A stretch of 64,000 nt of DNA from Taibaiella sp965229095 (GCA_965229095.1 OZ245855.1:5244230-5308229), one strand, 5' to 3'. Shown: positions 17,604-26,820, counted from the first letter of the stretch. The notes: a model not told the origin generated them from the sequence alone. Made by a program: numbers and translations.

Positions 17604-19718
17604 ATGTTACTGACCTATCCGGCACAAGCCCAGGATCAATTAGAATTTAATAAAATAAGGCAGCTTTTATCACAGAAATGCCGTACCGATGCTGCCCGGA
17701 AACGGGTGGAAGCCCTGAAATTTCACAGCAGGCACGATTACATAGCCATGGCCTTGCAGCAGACCCTGGAATACAAATCCACACTGGAAAGCCACGACCA
17801 TTTCCCCAACGATTTTACCCGGAATGTAGAAAGGGAATTGAAATACCTGGCTATTGCCGGTGCTATACTCAAAGGCGAAGAGCTGCTGGCCTTCCGCAAC
17901 CTGGCCCTCAACATCAAAGACATCCTGCAATGGTTTAAGAACCACGACCAGCTTTATCCACAGTTGAGAGCGCTTGCTGAGAAAATTACCTACGAAAAGG
18001 AAATTGTACAGATCATCACTGCCGTGATCGACGACAGCGGACAGGTAAAGGACAATGCTTCCAGGGCCCTGATGGATATAAGGATGGACCTGGATAAAGC
18101 GCGGCAGCAATTACGCAAGACCTTTGACGGTATTTTGCGCAAGCTGAATAAGCAAGGCTATCTCGCCGATATTTCAGAAAGCTTTCTTAGCGGACGACGT
18201 ACGGTGGCCGTGTTTGCAGAGCATAAACGTATCGTAAAGGGTATACTGCACGGGGAGAGCGATACGGCCAGAACGGTATTTATCGAACCTGAGGAAACGA
18301 TCGAACTGAACAATGAAGTGTCGGCGCTGGAGCGTGCCGAACATAAAGAGATACAACGCATCCTGGCGCAAACAACGGCCCAGCTTTCGGCTTACCAGCC
18401 GCAGTTGGACAGTTATTATCACCTGAGCGGCCTCTACGATTTTATAAGGGCCAAAGCTTTGCTGGCCGCCGATCTGAATGCCAATATGCCCCGGCTAAGC
18501 CCGCATCCTTCGGTACAATTGATCAAAGCAGTGCACCCCTTGCTTTACCTGCACAATATCAAGACCGGTAAGCCTACGGTCCCGCTGAATATATCGCTGG
18601 ACCGGGAACAACGGATCCTGATGATCAGCGGTCCGAACGCGGGAGGAAAAACGGTTTCGATGAAGACGGTAGGTCTGCTGCAGGTAATGCTGCAGGCCGG
18701 TTTGCTGGTTCCAGTGGATGAGCAATCGGAGATGGGGATCTTCAAGCAGATATTCATCCATATCGGGGACACACAATCAATCGAAAACGAACTAAGTACT
18801 TACAGTGCCCACTTGCGGGATATGAAGTATTTCCTGGATTTTGCCAATGGCAAAACCCTGTTCTTTATCGATGAGCTGGGTAGCGGCTCCGATCCCAATC
18901 TGGGTGGCGCTTTTGCCGAGGCTATAGTGGAAGAGCTGGCCAATAAAAAAGCATTGGGCATTATTACGACGCACTATCTCAACCTGAAAGTAATGGCGGG
19001 TAAGGTGAAAGGTATATACAACGGCGCCATGGCCTTTGACGAAGAGAAGCTGGAACCCTTGTACCAGCTTACGATCGGCAAGCCGGGCAGCTCATATACT
19101 TTTGCTATAGCCCAGCGCAGCGAGCTTTCCCCAAAAGTGATTGACCGTGCCAGGCAACTGACGGAGCGCGGGCATTTTAAACTGGATAAAATGTTGCTCC
19201 AGACAGAACAGCAGTCGGTAAGGCTGGGCGACAAAGAAAAGTATCTGTCGAAGCTGATCGATGAAAACGAGGCCCTGAAAGAAAAGTATGAAGATCTGAT
19301 CGACAAGGAACGTCTGCGCCAACATTATGAAACGTTGAAATTGCAGAACAAGATCAAGAAAGAGGAACTGGATTATCTCAGGGATACGGAACGTAAGTTC
19401 AAGCAAATTATCCATGACTGGAAAAGGTCGGAGAATAAGACGGAAGTGATCGACTCGGCAGAGAAGATCCTGTTCCGCAAAAAACAGATACAACAAAACG
19501 AAGCTGCCGCAAGAAAGGCAGATAAGAAGTTCCGGTTGTCGGGCAGGGAACCCCGCGAAGGCGACCTGGTAAGGCATACCCAAAACCACCAGGTAGGGCG
19601 GCTGACCGAGATCAAAGGAAAGAAAGCCACGGTGCGTATAGGCCAGATGCCTTTTACCGTAACACTGGCAGAGTGGGTGACCGTAGAAGAGAAGAAAGAA
19701 ACAAAGAAAAAGAAGTAG
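17604..19718 (+). CDS. MutS2-type ATPase lacking the Smr nuclease domain
   Basis: A MutS-family ATPase of the MutS2 type, which acts on recombination intermediates or stalled ribosomes rather than in mismatch repair. Core and clamp helices occupy about 1-300. The ABC-type ATPase has Walker A GPNAGGKT (about 343-350), Walker B LFFIDELGSGSDP (about 420-432) and the conserved ITTHY. A long coiled coil follows (about 520-640), then a small beta/KOW-like segment (EGDLVRHTQNHQVGRLTEIKG), ending in a Lys/Glu tail. The 704 residues stop where a C-terminal Smr domain would be expected in typical MutS2 (about 780 or more), and I see no DxH/GxG Smr motif. There is no sign of frameshift: a hairpin follows immediately. 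Confidence 0.9.
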   Translation: MLLTYPAQAQDQLEFNKIRQLLSQKCRTDAARKRVEALKFHSRHDYIAMALQQTLEYKSTLESHDHFPNDFTRNVERELKYLAIAGAILKGEELLAFRNLALNIKDILQWFKNHDQLYPQLRALAEKITYEKEIVQIITAVIDDSGQVKDNASRALMDIRMDLDKARQQLRKTFDGILRKLNKQGYLADISESFLSGRRTVAVFAEHKRIVKGILHGESDTARTVFIEPEETIELNNEVSALERAEHKEIQRILAQTTAQLSAYQPQLDSYYHLSGLYDFIRAKALLAADLNANMPRLSPHPSVQLIKAVHPLLYLHNIKTGKPTVPLNISLDREQRILMISGPNAGGKTVSMKTVGLLQVMLQAGLLVPVDEQSEMGIFKQIFIHIGDTQSIENELSTYSAHLRDMKYFLDFANGKTLFFIDELGSGSDPNLGGAFAEAIVEELANKKALGIITTHYLNLKVMAGKVKGIYNGAMAFDEEKLEPLYQLTIGKPGSSYTFAIAQRSELSPKVIDRARQLTERGHFKLDKMLLQTEQQSVRLGDKEKYLSKLIDENEALKEKYEDLIDKERLRQHYETLKLQNKIKKEELDYLRDTERKFKQIIHDWKRSENKTEVIDSAEKILFRKKQIQQNEAAARKADKKFRLSGREPREGDLVRHTQNHQVGRLTEIKGKKATVRIGQMPFTVTLAEWVTVEEKKETKKKK

Positions 19719-19728
19719 GGCTAAAGCG

Positions 19729-19762
19729 TAAGGTGGAAGGGGCTATTTCCCTTTCCACCTTA
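19729..19762. terminator. Bidirectional terminator between mutS2-like gene and DUF6048 gene
   Basis: A 10-bp perfect stem (19729-19738 with 19753-19762), extended by a GGG/CCC pairing around a one-base bulge. It sits between convergent genes; its right arm overlaps the last codons of the DUF6048 gene. Confidence 0.7.
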
Positions 19763-20486
19763 AAGCATAGCTGATGTAGAAGCTGAAATCAAAAGAAGTC
19801 GTTTTGTCGCCTTTGCCATATCCCGGAATGTAATTGGGGGCCAGCTCCTTAAAGATGCCGCCGTTCAACATAAATTTTCCACGGACATTCCATCCTGCAA
19901 ATAAGCCTTTCCATAACTCGACCTTGATACCGCCGGTGATCTCGCCCCAGTGCACTATGAATTGCTGGGAAGGTGTATTGCCTTCGGCAGGCGGGCCAAA
20001 AGGGGAAGGTACCAGGTAACGGGCTTCGCTCCTGTTGCCAAAACCAATACCATAGCGGGCGCCGATAAAGCCTATATCAAAATCCCGTACGCTTACGATA
20101 TCCAGGAACTGCTGATCGAGACCGACCCTGAAAAAATACCCGTTATTGTCGTACTGGAGATTGTCGTAATCCACTTTCCCCTTGCCAAAGCCTGTTTCGG
20201 CTACCAGGTACAGCTTTTTCCGGAACAGGTAGTCTACCTGTATTTCATATCCTTGTCTGCTGGGGTACATGAAGTTGGCGGCAATGCGGTAAAGGTCGAT
20301 GCCAAAGCGGAGTTGATGGATAGAGGGCTCTTTGGGCTTTTGCTGCTTTGCGGCGGAGGAATCGGCGGCAGAGCGCTTACCGGTAGTCTTTGACACAGCA
20401 GTACTATCCGTAACCGGTACAGATTGTGCCCTGAGGACGCCCAAGGGAAAGCATAAACACAGAAACAGCAGCGCAGTAAATCTCAT
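19743..20486 (-). CDS. DUF6048 family outer-membrane-type protein
   Basis: A 247-residue exported protein: signal peptide about 1-20 (LGVLRAQ), a Ser/Ala/Lys-rich linker (about 22-55), then alternating aromatic beta strands (LRFGIDLYRIAANFMYP, YLVAETGFGKGKVDYD and the terminal FDFSFYISYALRWKGK). The end resembles a small outer-membrane beta barrel. This is the DUF6048 pattern, a Bacteroidota family of unknown function. It follows the DUF6452 lipoprotein gene with no gap, last in the pheT operon. Adjacent DUF6452 and DUF6048 genes suggest a shared envelope role; this is inference. Confidence 0.88.
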   Translation of the reverse strand: MRFTALLFLCLCFPLGVLRAQSVPVTDSTAVSKTTGKRSAADSSAAKQQKPKEPSIHQLRFGIDLYRIAANFMYPSRQGYEIQVDYLFRKKLYLVAETGFGKGKVDYDNLQYDNNGYFFRVGLDQQFLDIVSVRDFDIGFIGARYGIGFGNRSEARYLVPSPFGPPAEGNTPSQQFIVHWGEITGGIKVELWKGLFAGWNVRGKFMLNGGIFKELAPNYIPGYGKGDKTTSFDFSFYISYALRWKGK

Positions 20487-21059
20487 CTATGGTTTTCTTT
20501 TGAAATAAAACTGCACATTCCTGACACTGACATCATTGGTAACATTGTTATTGAGTATTCGCAAAGAGTCGAACTGTTTTTTGGTGGCCACTACATTATT
20601 GATCGTATAGTAATAGTTATAACCGCAATTGTTGGAAATAAAATGCACCTTGGGTAAATAATAAAAAGTGATTGTATCCATAACAGCGTTGGTGTCTGCA
20701 GTATCGGCACGGAAAGTGTACCTGATGCTGTCTGCTGCGGGATTAAAGGCTACCCGCATAATAGCGGAGCCTGGCTCGGAGCCTGTAACGGTAAAGGGCG
20801 TGCTTAAATCCAGCACCTTTATTTCGGAGCGGGGCATAACACTGTCCCTGGCGACAAAACGTAAAGAATCGGTGAGCGTGGAATCGGGAGGGATATAATA
20901 AAATACCCGCTGTGTATCGATACGCTGAAAAGAATTACTGGCAGTTACCAAGACCGGTTCAAAACAATCGGAGCCTTTCGTTTCGCAGGAAACCAAAGCA
21001 AAGAACCCACATAAAAGGATCAGTAAAGATCGTATCTCCTTTCCTGGTTTTAATAGCAT
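20487..21059 (-). CDS. DUF6452 family lipoprotein
   Basis: A 190-residue predicted lipoprotein: a hydrophobic leader (about 10-24) ends in ALVSC, with Cys25 as the lipidated residue. The mature part has Cys32 (SDCFEPV), repeated DSxxD-type strands and a conserved NNCGYNYYYTINNV segment near the end. This matches DUF6452, a Bacteroidota family without known function. It sits 2 bases after the coiled-coil gene and directly abuts the DUF6048 gene, so the two are certainly co-expressed. Envelope location is inferred from the lipobox. Confidence 0.88.
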   Translation of the reverse strand: MLLKPGKEIRSLLILLCGFFALVSCETKGSDCFEPVLVTASNSFQRIDTQRVFYYIPPDSTLTDSLRFVARDSVMPRSEIKVLDLSTPFTVTGSEPGSAIMRVAFNPAADSIRYTFRADTADTNAVMDTITFYYLPKVHFISNNCGYNYYYTINNVVATKKQFDSLRILNNNVTNDVSVRNVQFYFKRKP

Positions 21060-21061
21060 TT

Positions 21062-21340
21062 TCAGAGTAATTCTATATTCTTTTCAATCTCCCGGATCAC
21101 CCGGTCAAGGTGTGTTTTCAGTTTTTGTTTTTCTTCGTCGGAATGGGCACCGGAGGTCGAAAGGGCTACAGATTTGAATTGCAGCTCCGATTCCAGGGCC
21201 GCTATCTTGTTCTGTAGCGCTGTAATTATTCCAGCCTGCCGGTTACCGGCCTGCTCCAATCGTTCTTTTTCTGCATGCAATGCAGCAAAGCGTTTAATCA
21301 GTTGTTCCAGCTTTTGCTGTAATAATTCCAGTTCTTTCAT
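21062..21340 (-). CDS. Short coiled-coil protein (ZapB-like in form)
   Basis: A 92-residue, highly charged protein that is heptad-repeat coiled coil nearly throughout (LQQKLEQLIKRFAALHAEKE, then LQNKIAALESEL), with no signal peptide. Similar short coiled coils directly downstream of pheT are common in Bacteroidota, often followed by zapA; here zapA is absent and two envelope DUF genes follow. A ZapB-like cell-division role is suggested only by form and by that conserved position. It starts 6 bases after the pheT stop. Confidence 0.8.
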   Translation of the reverse strand: MKELELLQQKLEQLIKRFAALHAEKERLEQAGNRQAGIITALQNKIAALESELQFKSVALSTSGAHSDEEKQKLKTHLDRVIREIEKNIELL

Positions 21341-21346
21341 AAGATG

Positions 21347-23758
21347 TTATTCTCTTACCAAAGCCTGCAGGTCTTTTTGGTAAGAAGTGATCAGTTGTTT
21401 CATCATGCTGTCTACTTCTTCATCCGTAAGGGTCCGTTCGTTCAATTGGAAAGTGAAACTCAGTGCCAGCGATTTTTTGCCGGCGCCCAGCTTTTCGCTT
21501 TCGAAAACGTCAAAAAGATCATAGCCCTTCAATGCTTCCCATTTCTGTGCTTGTGCTATAGCAGCCACTTTACTGTAAGGTACTGTTTTATCCAGTACCA
21601 GAGCCAGGTCGCGACGCATAGAGGGATATTTAGGCAATTCGGCATAACGTACTTTTATGCCTTCGGCGGCTTCCACCAGCGTTTTTACATCGAGTTCCGC
21701 ATAGAAAACATCCTGCCTGATGTCAAACAATTTCAACCGGTCGGCTGGAACCACAAAGGCTTTGGCCAGTGTTTGCTTGCCCCTTTTCCATTCGATCGAT
21801 GTATCGCCTGCTGTCTCCTGGAGCTTCTTAACGCCGCAAAGCGCAAAGATATTTTCAAGGATACCTTTAAGATAGTAAATATCTGTTTTTTGCGCGCCGT
21901 GCTGCCAATGCTGCTCGCGGCTGTTGCCGCTGATCCAGATGGCCAGCTTCGCTTCCTGTACGTATTGGCCTACGTTTTCCTGCCGGTAAATATTACCGAA
22001 TTCGTATAAGGCAAGGTCCTGTGCTTTACGGTTGGCATTATAGGCAACTACCTCAAGGCCGCTTTCGAGCATCGCGGGACGCATAATGTCCAACTCGCTG
22101 GAAAGGCTGTTGATCATTTTTACCAATGGCATTTCCTCGCTATAGTACTTGCTGTTGGTAATGGAATTGGTTACGATCTCTTGCAGGCCCGCAGCCGTAA
22201 GGTAGGTGGCCACCTGCTCTTTCCATTTACGGGCAGCAGGTGCCGGCCGGCGCAGCATGGAAATATTGAGTCTGGACGGTATTGCTACATTATCGAGGCC
22301 GTCGATGCGCAACACTTCTTCCACGATATCGGCGGGCTGTTTTACATCGGGTTTGTTGGACGGCACTTCCACTTCAAGGAAATCTGCCGTTTTGTTCAGG
22401 ATACGGAAACCTAATGCCTGCAAGATCGTATCTACCGCTTCGGGGGCATATTTTTTACCGCAAAGGCGGTCGATATAATGGTATTGTACGGTAATGGCTT
22501 GCGCCTGCAGCGGCTGGGGATAAAGATCGGTAAGCTCCGATGCGATTTTACCTCCTGCAATCTCTTCTATCATCCGGGCTGCCCGTTGTAAAGCCGGGAT
22601 CACCATTTCGATGTCGACACCTTTTTCGAAATGGGTGGCCGCTTCGGTACGTAAGCCGTGGTATAACGAAGTACGGCGTATGCCGCGAGGGCTGAAGTAA
22701 GCGCTTTCCAGGAAAATGTTAGTGGTTTGCTCACTGACACCGGAACCCGCGCCGCCAAATACGCCGGCTATGCACATGCCTTTTCCGGCATCGGCTATCA
22801 TTAAGTCTTCTGCACGCAGCGTTCTCTCTTTGCCATCCAGCGTAACGAATTTTTCGCCTGCTACTGCATGACGTACCAATACCTTTTGCCCGCCTATCTT
22901 ATCATAGTCGAAAGCATGTAACGGCTGGCCGTACTCATGAAGCACGTAATTGGTTATGTCTACTACATTATTGATCGCACGGATGCCGATCGTCTGCAGG
23001 CGTTGCACCAGCCATTCGGGAGAAGGTTTTACGCTCACGCCCGAGATCATGATACCGGCATACCTGGGGCAGGCATCGGCAGCAGTCACTTCGATGTCCA
23101 GCGGCAGGCTTGGTCCGCTTAGCGTAGTAGTTGCAGGCAGGGCAGGGTATTTAACCTGCCAGCTTTCCCCTTTGTGATGCGTCATGTAGGCGCACACATC
23201 CTTTGCCACGCCTATATGGCTATTGCCATCGCTCCTGTTGGGCGTAAGGCCTATATGTATCGTAAAATCCGGATCGCCTATATTGAAGTATGTTTTGGCA
23301 GGAGTGCCTACAACTGCCGTTTCGGGTAATACCAGGATACCGGCATGGCTTTCTCCCAGGCCTATTTCATCCTCAGCACAGATCATGCCTTCGCTCGCCT
23401 CACCTCTTATCTTTGCTTTCTTGATGACAAAAGGCTCGCCGGAAAGCGGGTGTGCCGTTGTACCCACCGTAGCGACCACGACCTTCTGGCCGGCTGCTAC
23501 GTTGGGGGCACCGCATACTATGGGCAATGTAACAGGGCCGCCCACATCTACGGTAGTGATACTTAATTTATCGGCATTAGGATGGGATACGCAAGTCAAC
23601 ACCTGGCCTATAACGAGGCCCTCCAGGCCACCGGGTACGGCTTCCGACTTTTCTACAGCCTCTACTTCCAAACCAATACCTGTTAATATGTTGCTTAATT
23701 CCTCAACGGAAACGGGTTGAGGCAAGTAGTCCAGTAACCAACTGTAGGCAATCTGCAT
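21347..23758 (-). CDS. pheT: Phenylalanyl-tRNA synthetase beta subunit
   Basis: Beta chain of the (alpha-beta)2 PheRS. The 803 residues show the EMAP/OB tRNA-binding domain (about 40-150; LVIGQVLTCVSHPNADKLS), B3/B4 editing domains (about 210-395; RYAGIMI, NNVVDITNYVLHEYGQPLHAFD), B5 (about 405-475), the core catalytic-like domain and the C-terminal FDX-ACB anticodon-binding domain (about 710-803; YPSMRRDLALVLD, LSFTFQLNERTLTDEEV). The length and order are normal. It heads a four-gene operon with gaps of 6, 2 and 0 bases. pheS is not in the window. Confidence 0.97.
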   Translation of the reverse strand: MQIAYSWLLDYLPQPVSVEELSNILTGIGLEVEAVEKSEAVPGGLEGLVIGQVLTCVSHPNADKLSITTVDVGGPVTLPIVCGAPNVAAGQKVVVATVGTTAHPLSGEPFVIKKAKIRGEASEGMICAEDEIGLGESHAGILVLPETAVVGTPAKTYFNIGDPDFTIHIGLTPNRSDGNSHIGVAKDVCAYMTHHKGESWQVKYPALPATTTLSGPSLPLDIEVTAADACPRYAGIMISGVSVKPSPEWLVQRLQTIGIRAINNVVDITNYVLHEYGQPLHAFDYDKIGGQKVLVRHAVAGEKFVTLDGKERTLRAEDLMIADAGKGMCIAGVFGGAGSGVSEQTTNIFLESAYFSPRGIRRTSLYHGLRTEAATHFEKGVDIEMVIPALQRAARMIEEIAGGKIASELTDLYPQPLQAQAITVQYHYIDRLCGKKYAPEAVDTILQALGFRILNKTADFLEVEVPSNKPDVKQPADIVEEVLRIDGLDNVAIPSRLNISMLRRPAPAARKWKEQVATYLTAAGLQEIVTNSITNSKYYSEEMPLVKMINSLSSELDIMRPAMLESGLEVVAYNANRKAQDLALYEFGNIYRQENVGQYVQEAKLAIWISGNSREQHWQHGAQKTDIYYLKGILENIFALCGVKKLQETAGDTSIEWKRGKQTLAKAFVVPADRLKLFDIRQDVFYAELDVKTLVEAAEGIKVRYAELPKYPSMRRDLALVLDKTVPYSKVAAIAQAQKWEALKGYDLFDVFESEKLGAGKKSLALSFTFQLNERTLTDEEVDSMMKQLITSYQKDLQALVRE

Positions 23759-23865
23759 AAATAACTAATTCTGTATTTTTTGAGGGCGTAAAGTTACTTT
23801 ATAAAATTGAAGTACGGATAATGTTAATTCGAGCCACTGTTAAATGGTTTTTGCCTTTAATTCAA

Positions 23866-23873
23866 TAAATTCG
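23866..23873 (+). promoter_or_regulatory. -7 promoter box, 4 nt from the ATG of the propeptide-like gene
   Basis: Reads TAAATTCG (TAnnTTCG variant), ending 4 nt before the ATG at 23878; predicts a leaderless transcript covering this gene and probably the protease gene after it. Confidence 0.55.
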
Positions 23874-23877
23874 CATC

Positions 23878-24474
23878 ATGTCGCTGCACCGCAAAATATT
23901 GCTGAACCTTACGGGCTTATACTTACTGTTTACTACTAGTGCGGGTGCACAGACCCGGAATGAGGTGCCCGCGGCATCCTGCAGCATGACCCTGAACGGC
24001 ATAACCATGCATTGGAATAAAGTAACCAATGTACCCGCCCTCAAGCTGCCTTCCAAAGCAGGTAAAACAAAGCTTCCCAAACGATATACGGTATATACCA
24101 CAGATGCCGGAAAGTTGTATACCATTCTTAATACTGTTAAAAATAAAGGTATGGAGCAAACCCCGGTAGTATTGCCGCTGTCTGGTGAGATAGGTTGCGC
24201 TATGTTCAACGTGGCTGCTTCCGGTACGCTGTCGCCGGGCCTGGCTGCCAAGTATCCCCAACTGGCTTCGCTGAAAGGGCAGGGTATAGAAGATAAAAGT
24301 GCATCGGTAAGGCTGGATTATGATGGTAAGGAAATGAACGCGGAAATATTGTGGCAAGGCAGTTATTATATCATTGCGCCCTGGAAAAAAGGAACAAAGA
24401 CATATTATCTCGTTTACAGGAAGGAAGATTCAGGAATGCCCAGGAGCGTTCCTGCCAAAGGACAATACTATTAA
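23878..24474 (+). CDS. Stand-alone metalloprotease propeptide-like secreted protein
   Basis: A 198-residue exported protein (signal peptide about 1-25, ending SAGAQ). Residues about 85-185 follow the pattern of the N-terminal propeptide of reprolysin-like T9SS proteases: a VVLPLSGE strand, LSPGLAAKYPQLASLKGQGI, then VRLDYDGKEMNAEIL and a closing YYLVYRKED. The same order is seen in the prodomain of the protease encoded 20 bases downstream (LLITLPMPDGK, EEPLRSAYAGIQTF, AKIDYTLKGFHAMIF, YYMVYFKKD). It has no catalytic domain and no T9SS tail. It could be a free-standing inhibitor or folding helper for that protease, or the remnant of a duplicated copy. The homology is my reading by eye. Confidence 0.75.
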   Translation: MSLHRKILLNLTGLYLLFTTSAGAQTRNEVPAASCSMTLNGITMHWNKVTNVPALKLPSKAGKTKLPKRYTVYTTDAGKLYTILNTVKNKGMEQTPVVLPLSGEIGCAMFNVAASGTLSPGLAAKYPQLASLKGQGIEDKSASVRLDYDGKEMNAEILWQGSYYIIAPWKKGTKTYYLVYRKEDSGMPRSVPAKGQYY

Positions 24475-24494
24475 TATTTTGAACCATTAAACTT

Positions 24495-26759
24495 ATGCTG
24501 AATATTAAACGCAGACTTATTACCGGTTGCCTGGCACTTTTGGCAGCCTTGCCTGTGGAAGCGGCCCGTTTTTTTACTTCTTTTGAAGGGAAACAAGCCC
24601 CTTCGGAAGGGAAACAAGTATTAAAGCCCGGCGCTTATCTTATCGAAACTGCTGACCAGGTTGCCCTGCAGCAATTTCTATCCCACCTGGATACCGACCC
24701 TGCAAAAGCACTACTGATCACTTTGCCTATGCCCGATGGCAAATCCAGGGAGTTCTATATCTGGAAAACGCCCATGATGGAAGAACCCCTGCGTTCTGCT
24801 TATGCCGGTATCCAGACCTTTACGGCAAAAGCAAAGGATAACCCCGGTGTTACCGCCAAAATCGATTATACCCTCAAAGGCTTCCATGCCATGATCTTTG
24901 ATGGGGCTAATACCTGTTTTATCGATCCTTACAGCGATGTGGCCGACGGCTACTATATGGTCTATTTCAAAAAAGATTATGAACGCCCGCTAAGCCAGAT
25001 GATGAGTTGCGGTGTGGGAGCCGATAACCTGCCAGACGGCCAGGGTAATTTGCCGGAAAATATAGATGGGACCTTACCGCCTGTGGGGTTGAAACAGAAT
25101 GGTGACACCCGTAAAACATACCGCCTGGCACTTGCCTGCACCGGCGAATATGCGCAGGCAGTAGGTGGTACTATACCTACTACGGCGAGTGTGCTGAGTG
25201 CTATGGTCACTTCCATGAACCGGGTAAACGGCATATATGAGCGCGAACTGTCTGTAACGATGACGCTTATCGCTAATAACGATCTGTTGGTTTATCTTGA
25301 CCCGGCTACCGATCCTTTTACCGCTAACAATAATGGCAATGTGTTGCTGGGACAGAACCAGGCCAATACCGGTAGCGTTATCGGCGCTGCCAATTATGAT
25401 ATAGGACATATTTTCAGTACCGGTGGCGGTGGTATTGCGGGCATTGGTTGTGTGTGTAAAAGTAATGGTAATAGCAAAGCCAGGGGCGTTACAGGTTCGG
25501 CCAATCCGGTTGGGGATCCTTATGATATCGACTACGTAGCCCATGAAATGGGGCACCAGTTTGGCGGCGAACATACCTTTAACCGATGCGGCGGCACGGA
25601 ATTCGAATTTACTGCCTTTGAGCCGGGAAGTGGCAGCACGGTTATGGCCTATGCAGGTATCTGTGGCCCTATAAACAACCTCCAAAGCCATAGCGATGCT
25701 TATTTCCACACTATAAGCCTGGATGAAATTACGGAATACATCACCAATGATTTTGGGGCTACCTGTCCTGCTACCACAACTGCTAATGCGGTGCCCGTAT
25801 TGCCTTCTATTCTCGATACTTTTATTATTCCTTATAACACTCCCTTTGAGTTGCTGGCGCCTGTTGCCACCGCCGACTCTTCTGATACCCTTAGTTATGG
25901 TTGGGAGCAATGGGACCTGGGTAATTTCCAGGAAAATGAATCGGGTGGCGCTTCCTTTACCGCCGGTCCTTCCTTTCGCAGTTTTACTCCTGTAGCCAGC
26001 CGGTTAAGGGTATTTCCACGCATCGATTCCCTGGTCAGGAATACAAACGCTTACAGGGGAGAACGCCTGCCTGCCGTAGCGCGCTGGCTGAATTTTAAAG
26101 CCATTGCCCGTAATATCTTTAACGGTTATGGTGCATTCGATTTTTCAGATGAGCTGGTCTCGCTGAACGTAATCAATACCGGGGAACCTTTTGCGGTTCT
26201 TTCACCCAACCTGAGTACCGATACTGCTTACTCGGGACAACCCAAAAATATTACCTGGGAGGTAGGTGAAACGGATGTGGCGCCTATCAATACCCATAGT
26301 GTGAATGTCTTTCTTTCCATCGACGGTGGTTATACTTATCCCTATATCCTGGCAACAGGTATCCCCAACGATGGTGCAGCTACTGTAACCATGCCCGATA
26401 CGTTCTCAACCAGGGCGAGAATAAAAATTAAAGGTGCCGGCAATGTTTTCTTCGATATTTCCAACGCCAATTTCAAATTACTGGATACGACTTTATCTTC
26501 CATTGCAGACGTGCAACTGGAAAACGACCTGGTAGTGTATCCCAACCCGGCAGTGAACCAGATCAATGTAATCAATAAAGGCCAGTCTGCTTCCCTTTCG
26601 TTGTTATTGTATAATGTAGTAGGACAGAAAATATGGAGCGGTAAAGTACAAAAGACCACGACAATACCTGTTGGCGCTTATGCAAGAGGTATTTATTATC
26701 TTAAAGTAACCGATGAGCGGCAAGGTGGGAAAGCCGTGCGGCAAATCACTTTACAATAG
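24495..26759 (+). CDS. Reprolysin-like zinc metalloprotease with T9SS sorting domain
   Basis: A secreted metzincin-type peptidase of 754 residues. Signal peptide about 1-23 (LPVEAARF), propeptide about 40-175, catalytic domain about 205-430. The zinc motif is HEMGHQFGGEH (His350, Glu351, His354, His360), and the Met-turn is in GSTVMAYAGICG (Met384). Both are intact. A beta-sandwich region with ITWEVGETD and INTHSVNVFLSIDGG follows (about 560-665). The type A T9SS sorting domain starts at VVYPNPAVNQINV (about 680) and ends in RQITLQ. The gene lies 20 bases after a stand-alone copy of its own propeptide type. Cell-surface or extracellular proteolysis is well supported by the family; the substrates are unknown. 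Confidence 0.94.
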   Translation: MLNIKRRLITGCLALLAALPVEAARFFTSFEGKQAPSEGKQVLKPGAYLIETADQVALQQFLSHLDTDPAKALLITLPMPDGKSREFYIWKTPMMEEPLRSAYAGIQTFTAKAKDNPGVTAKIDYTLKGFHAMIFDGANTCFIDPYSDVADGYYMVYFKKDYERPLSQMMSCGVGADNLPDGQGNLPENIDGTLPPVGLKQNGDTRKTYRLALACTGEYAQAVGGTIPTTASVLSAMVTSMNRVNGIYERELSVTMTLIANNDLLVYLDPATDPFTANNNGNVLLGQNQANTGSVIGAANYDIGHIFSTGGGGIAGIGCVCKSNGNSKARGVTGSANPVGDPYDIDYVAHEMGHQFGGEHTFNRCGGTEFEFTAFEPGSGSTVMAYAGICGPINNLQSHSDAYFHTISLDEITEYITNDFGATCPATTTANAVPVLPSILDTFIIPYNTPFELLAPVATADSSDTLSYGWEQWDLGNFQENESGGASFTAGPSFRSFTPVASRLRVFPRIDSLVRNTNAYRGERLPAVARWLNFKAIARNIFNGYGAFDFSDELVSLNVINTGEPFAVLSPNLSTDTAYSGQPKNITWEVGETDVAPINTHSVNVFLSIDGGYTYPYILATGIPNDGAATVTMPDTFSTRARIKIKGAGNVFFDISNANFKLLDTTLSSIADVQLENDLVVYPNPAVNQINVINKGQSASLSLLLYNVVGQKIWSGKVQKTTTIPVGAYARGIYYLKVTDERQGGKAVRQITLQ

Positions 26760-26765
26760 TTTTCT

Positions 26766-26773
26766 TAATTTTG
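26766..26773 (+). promoter_or_regulatory. -7 promoter box of the YrdC/Sua5 gene
   Basis: Reads TAATTTTG (TAnnTTTG), 7 bases past the protease stop and 47 nt before the ATG at 26821. Confidence 0.55.
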
Positions 26774-26820
26774 ACCTCATAAACCTGTTGAGCCTTACAC
26801 TTAACAGGTTTCTTTTTTAT

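Noticed and set aside
23878..24474. The short secreted gene as a broken 5' part of the protease gene (frameshift)
   Set aside because: The downstream protease has its own signal peptide and complete propeptide, so the short gene is a separate copy rather than a split front end.
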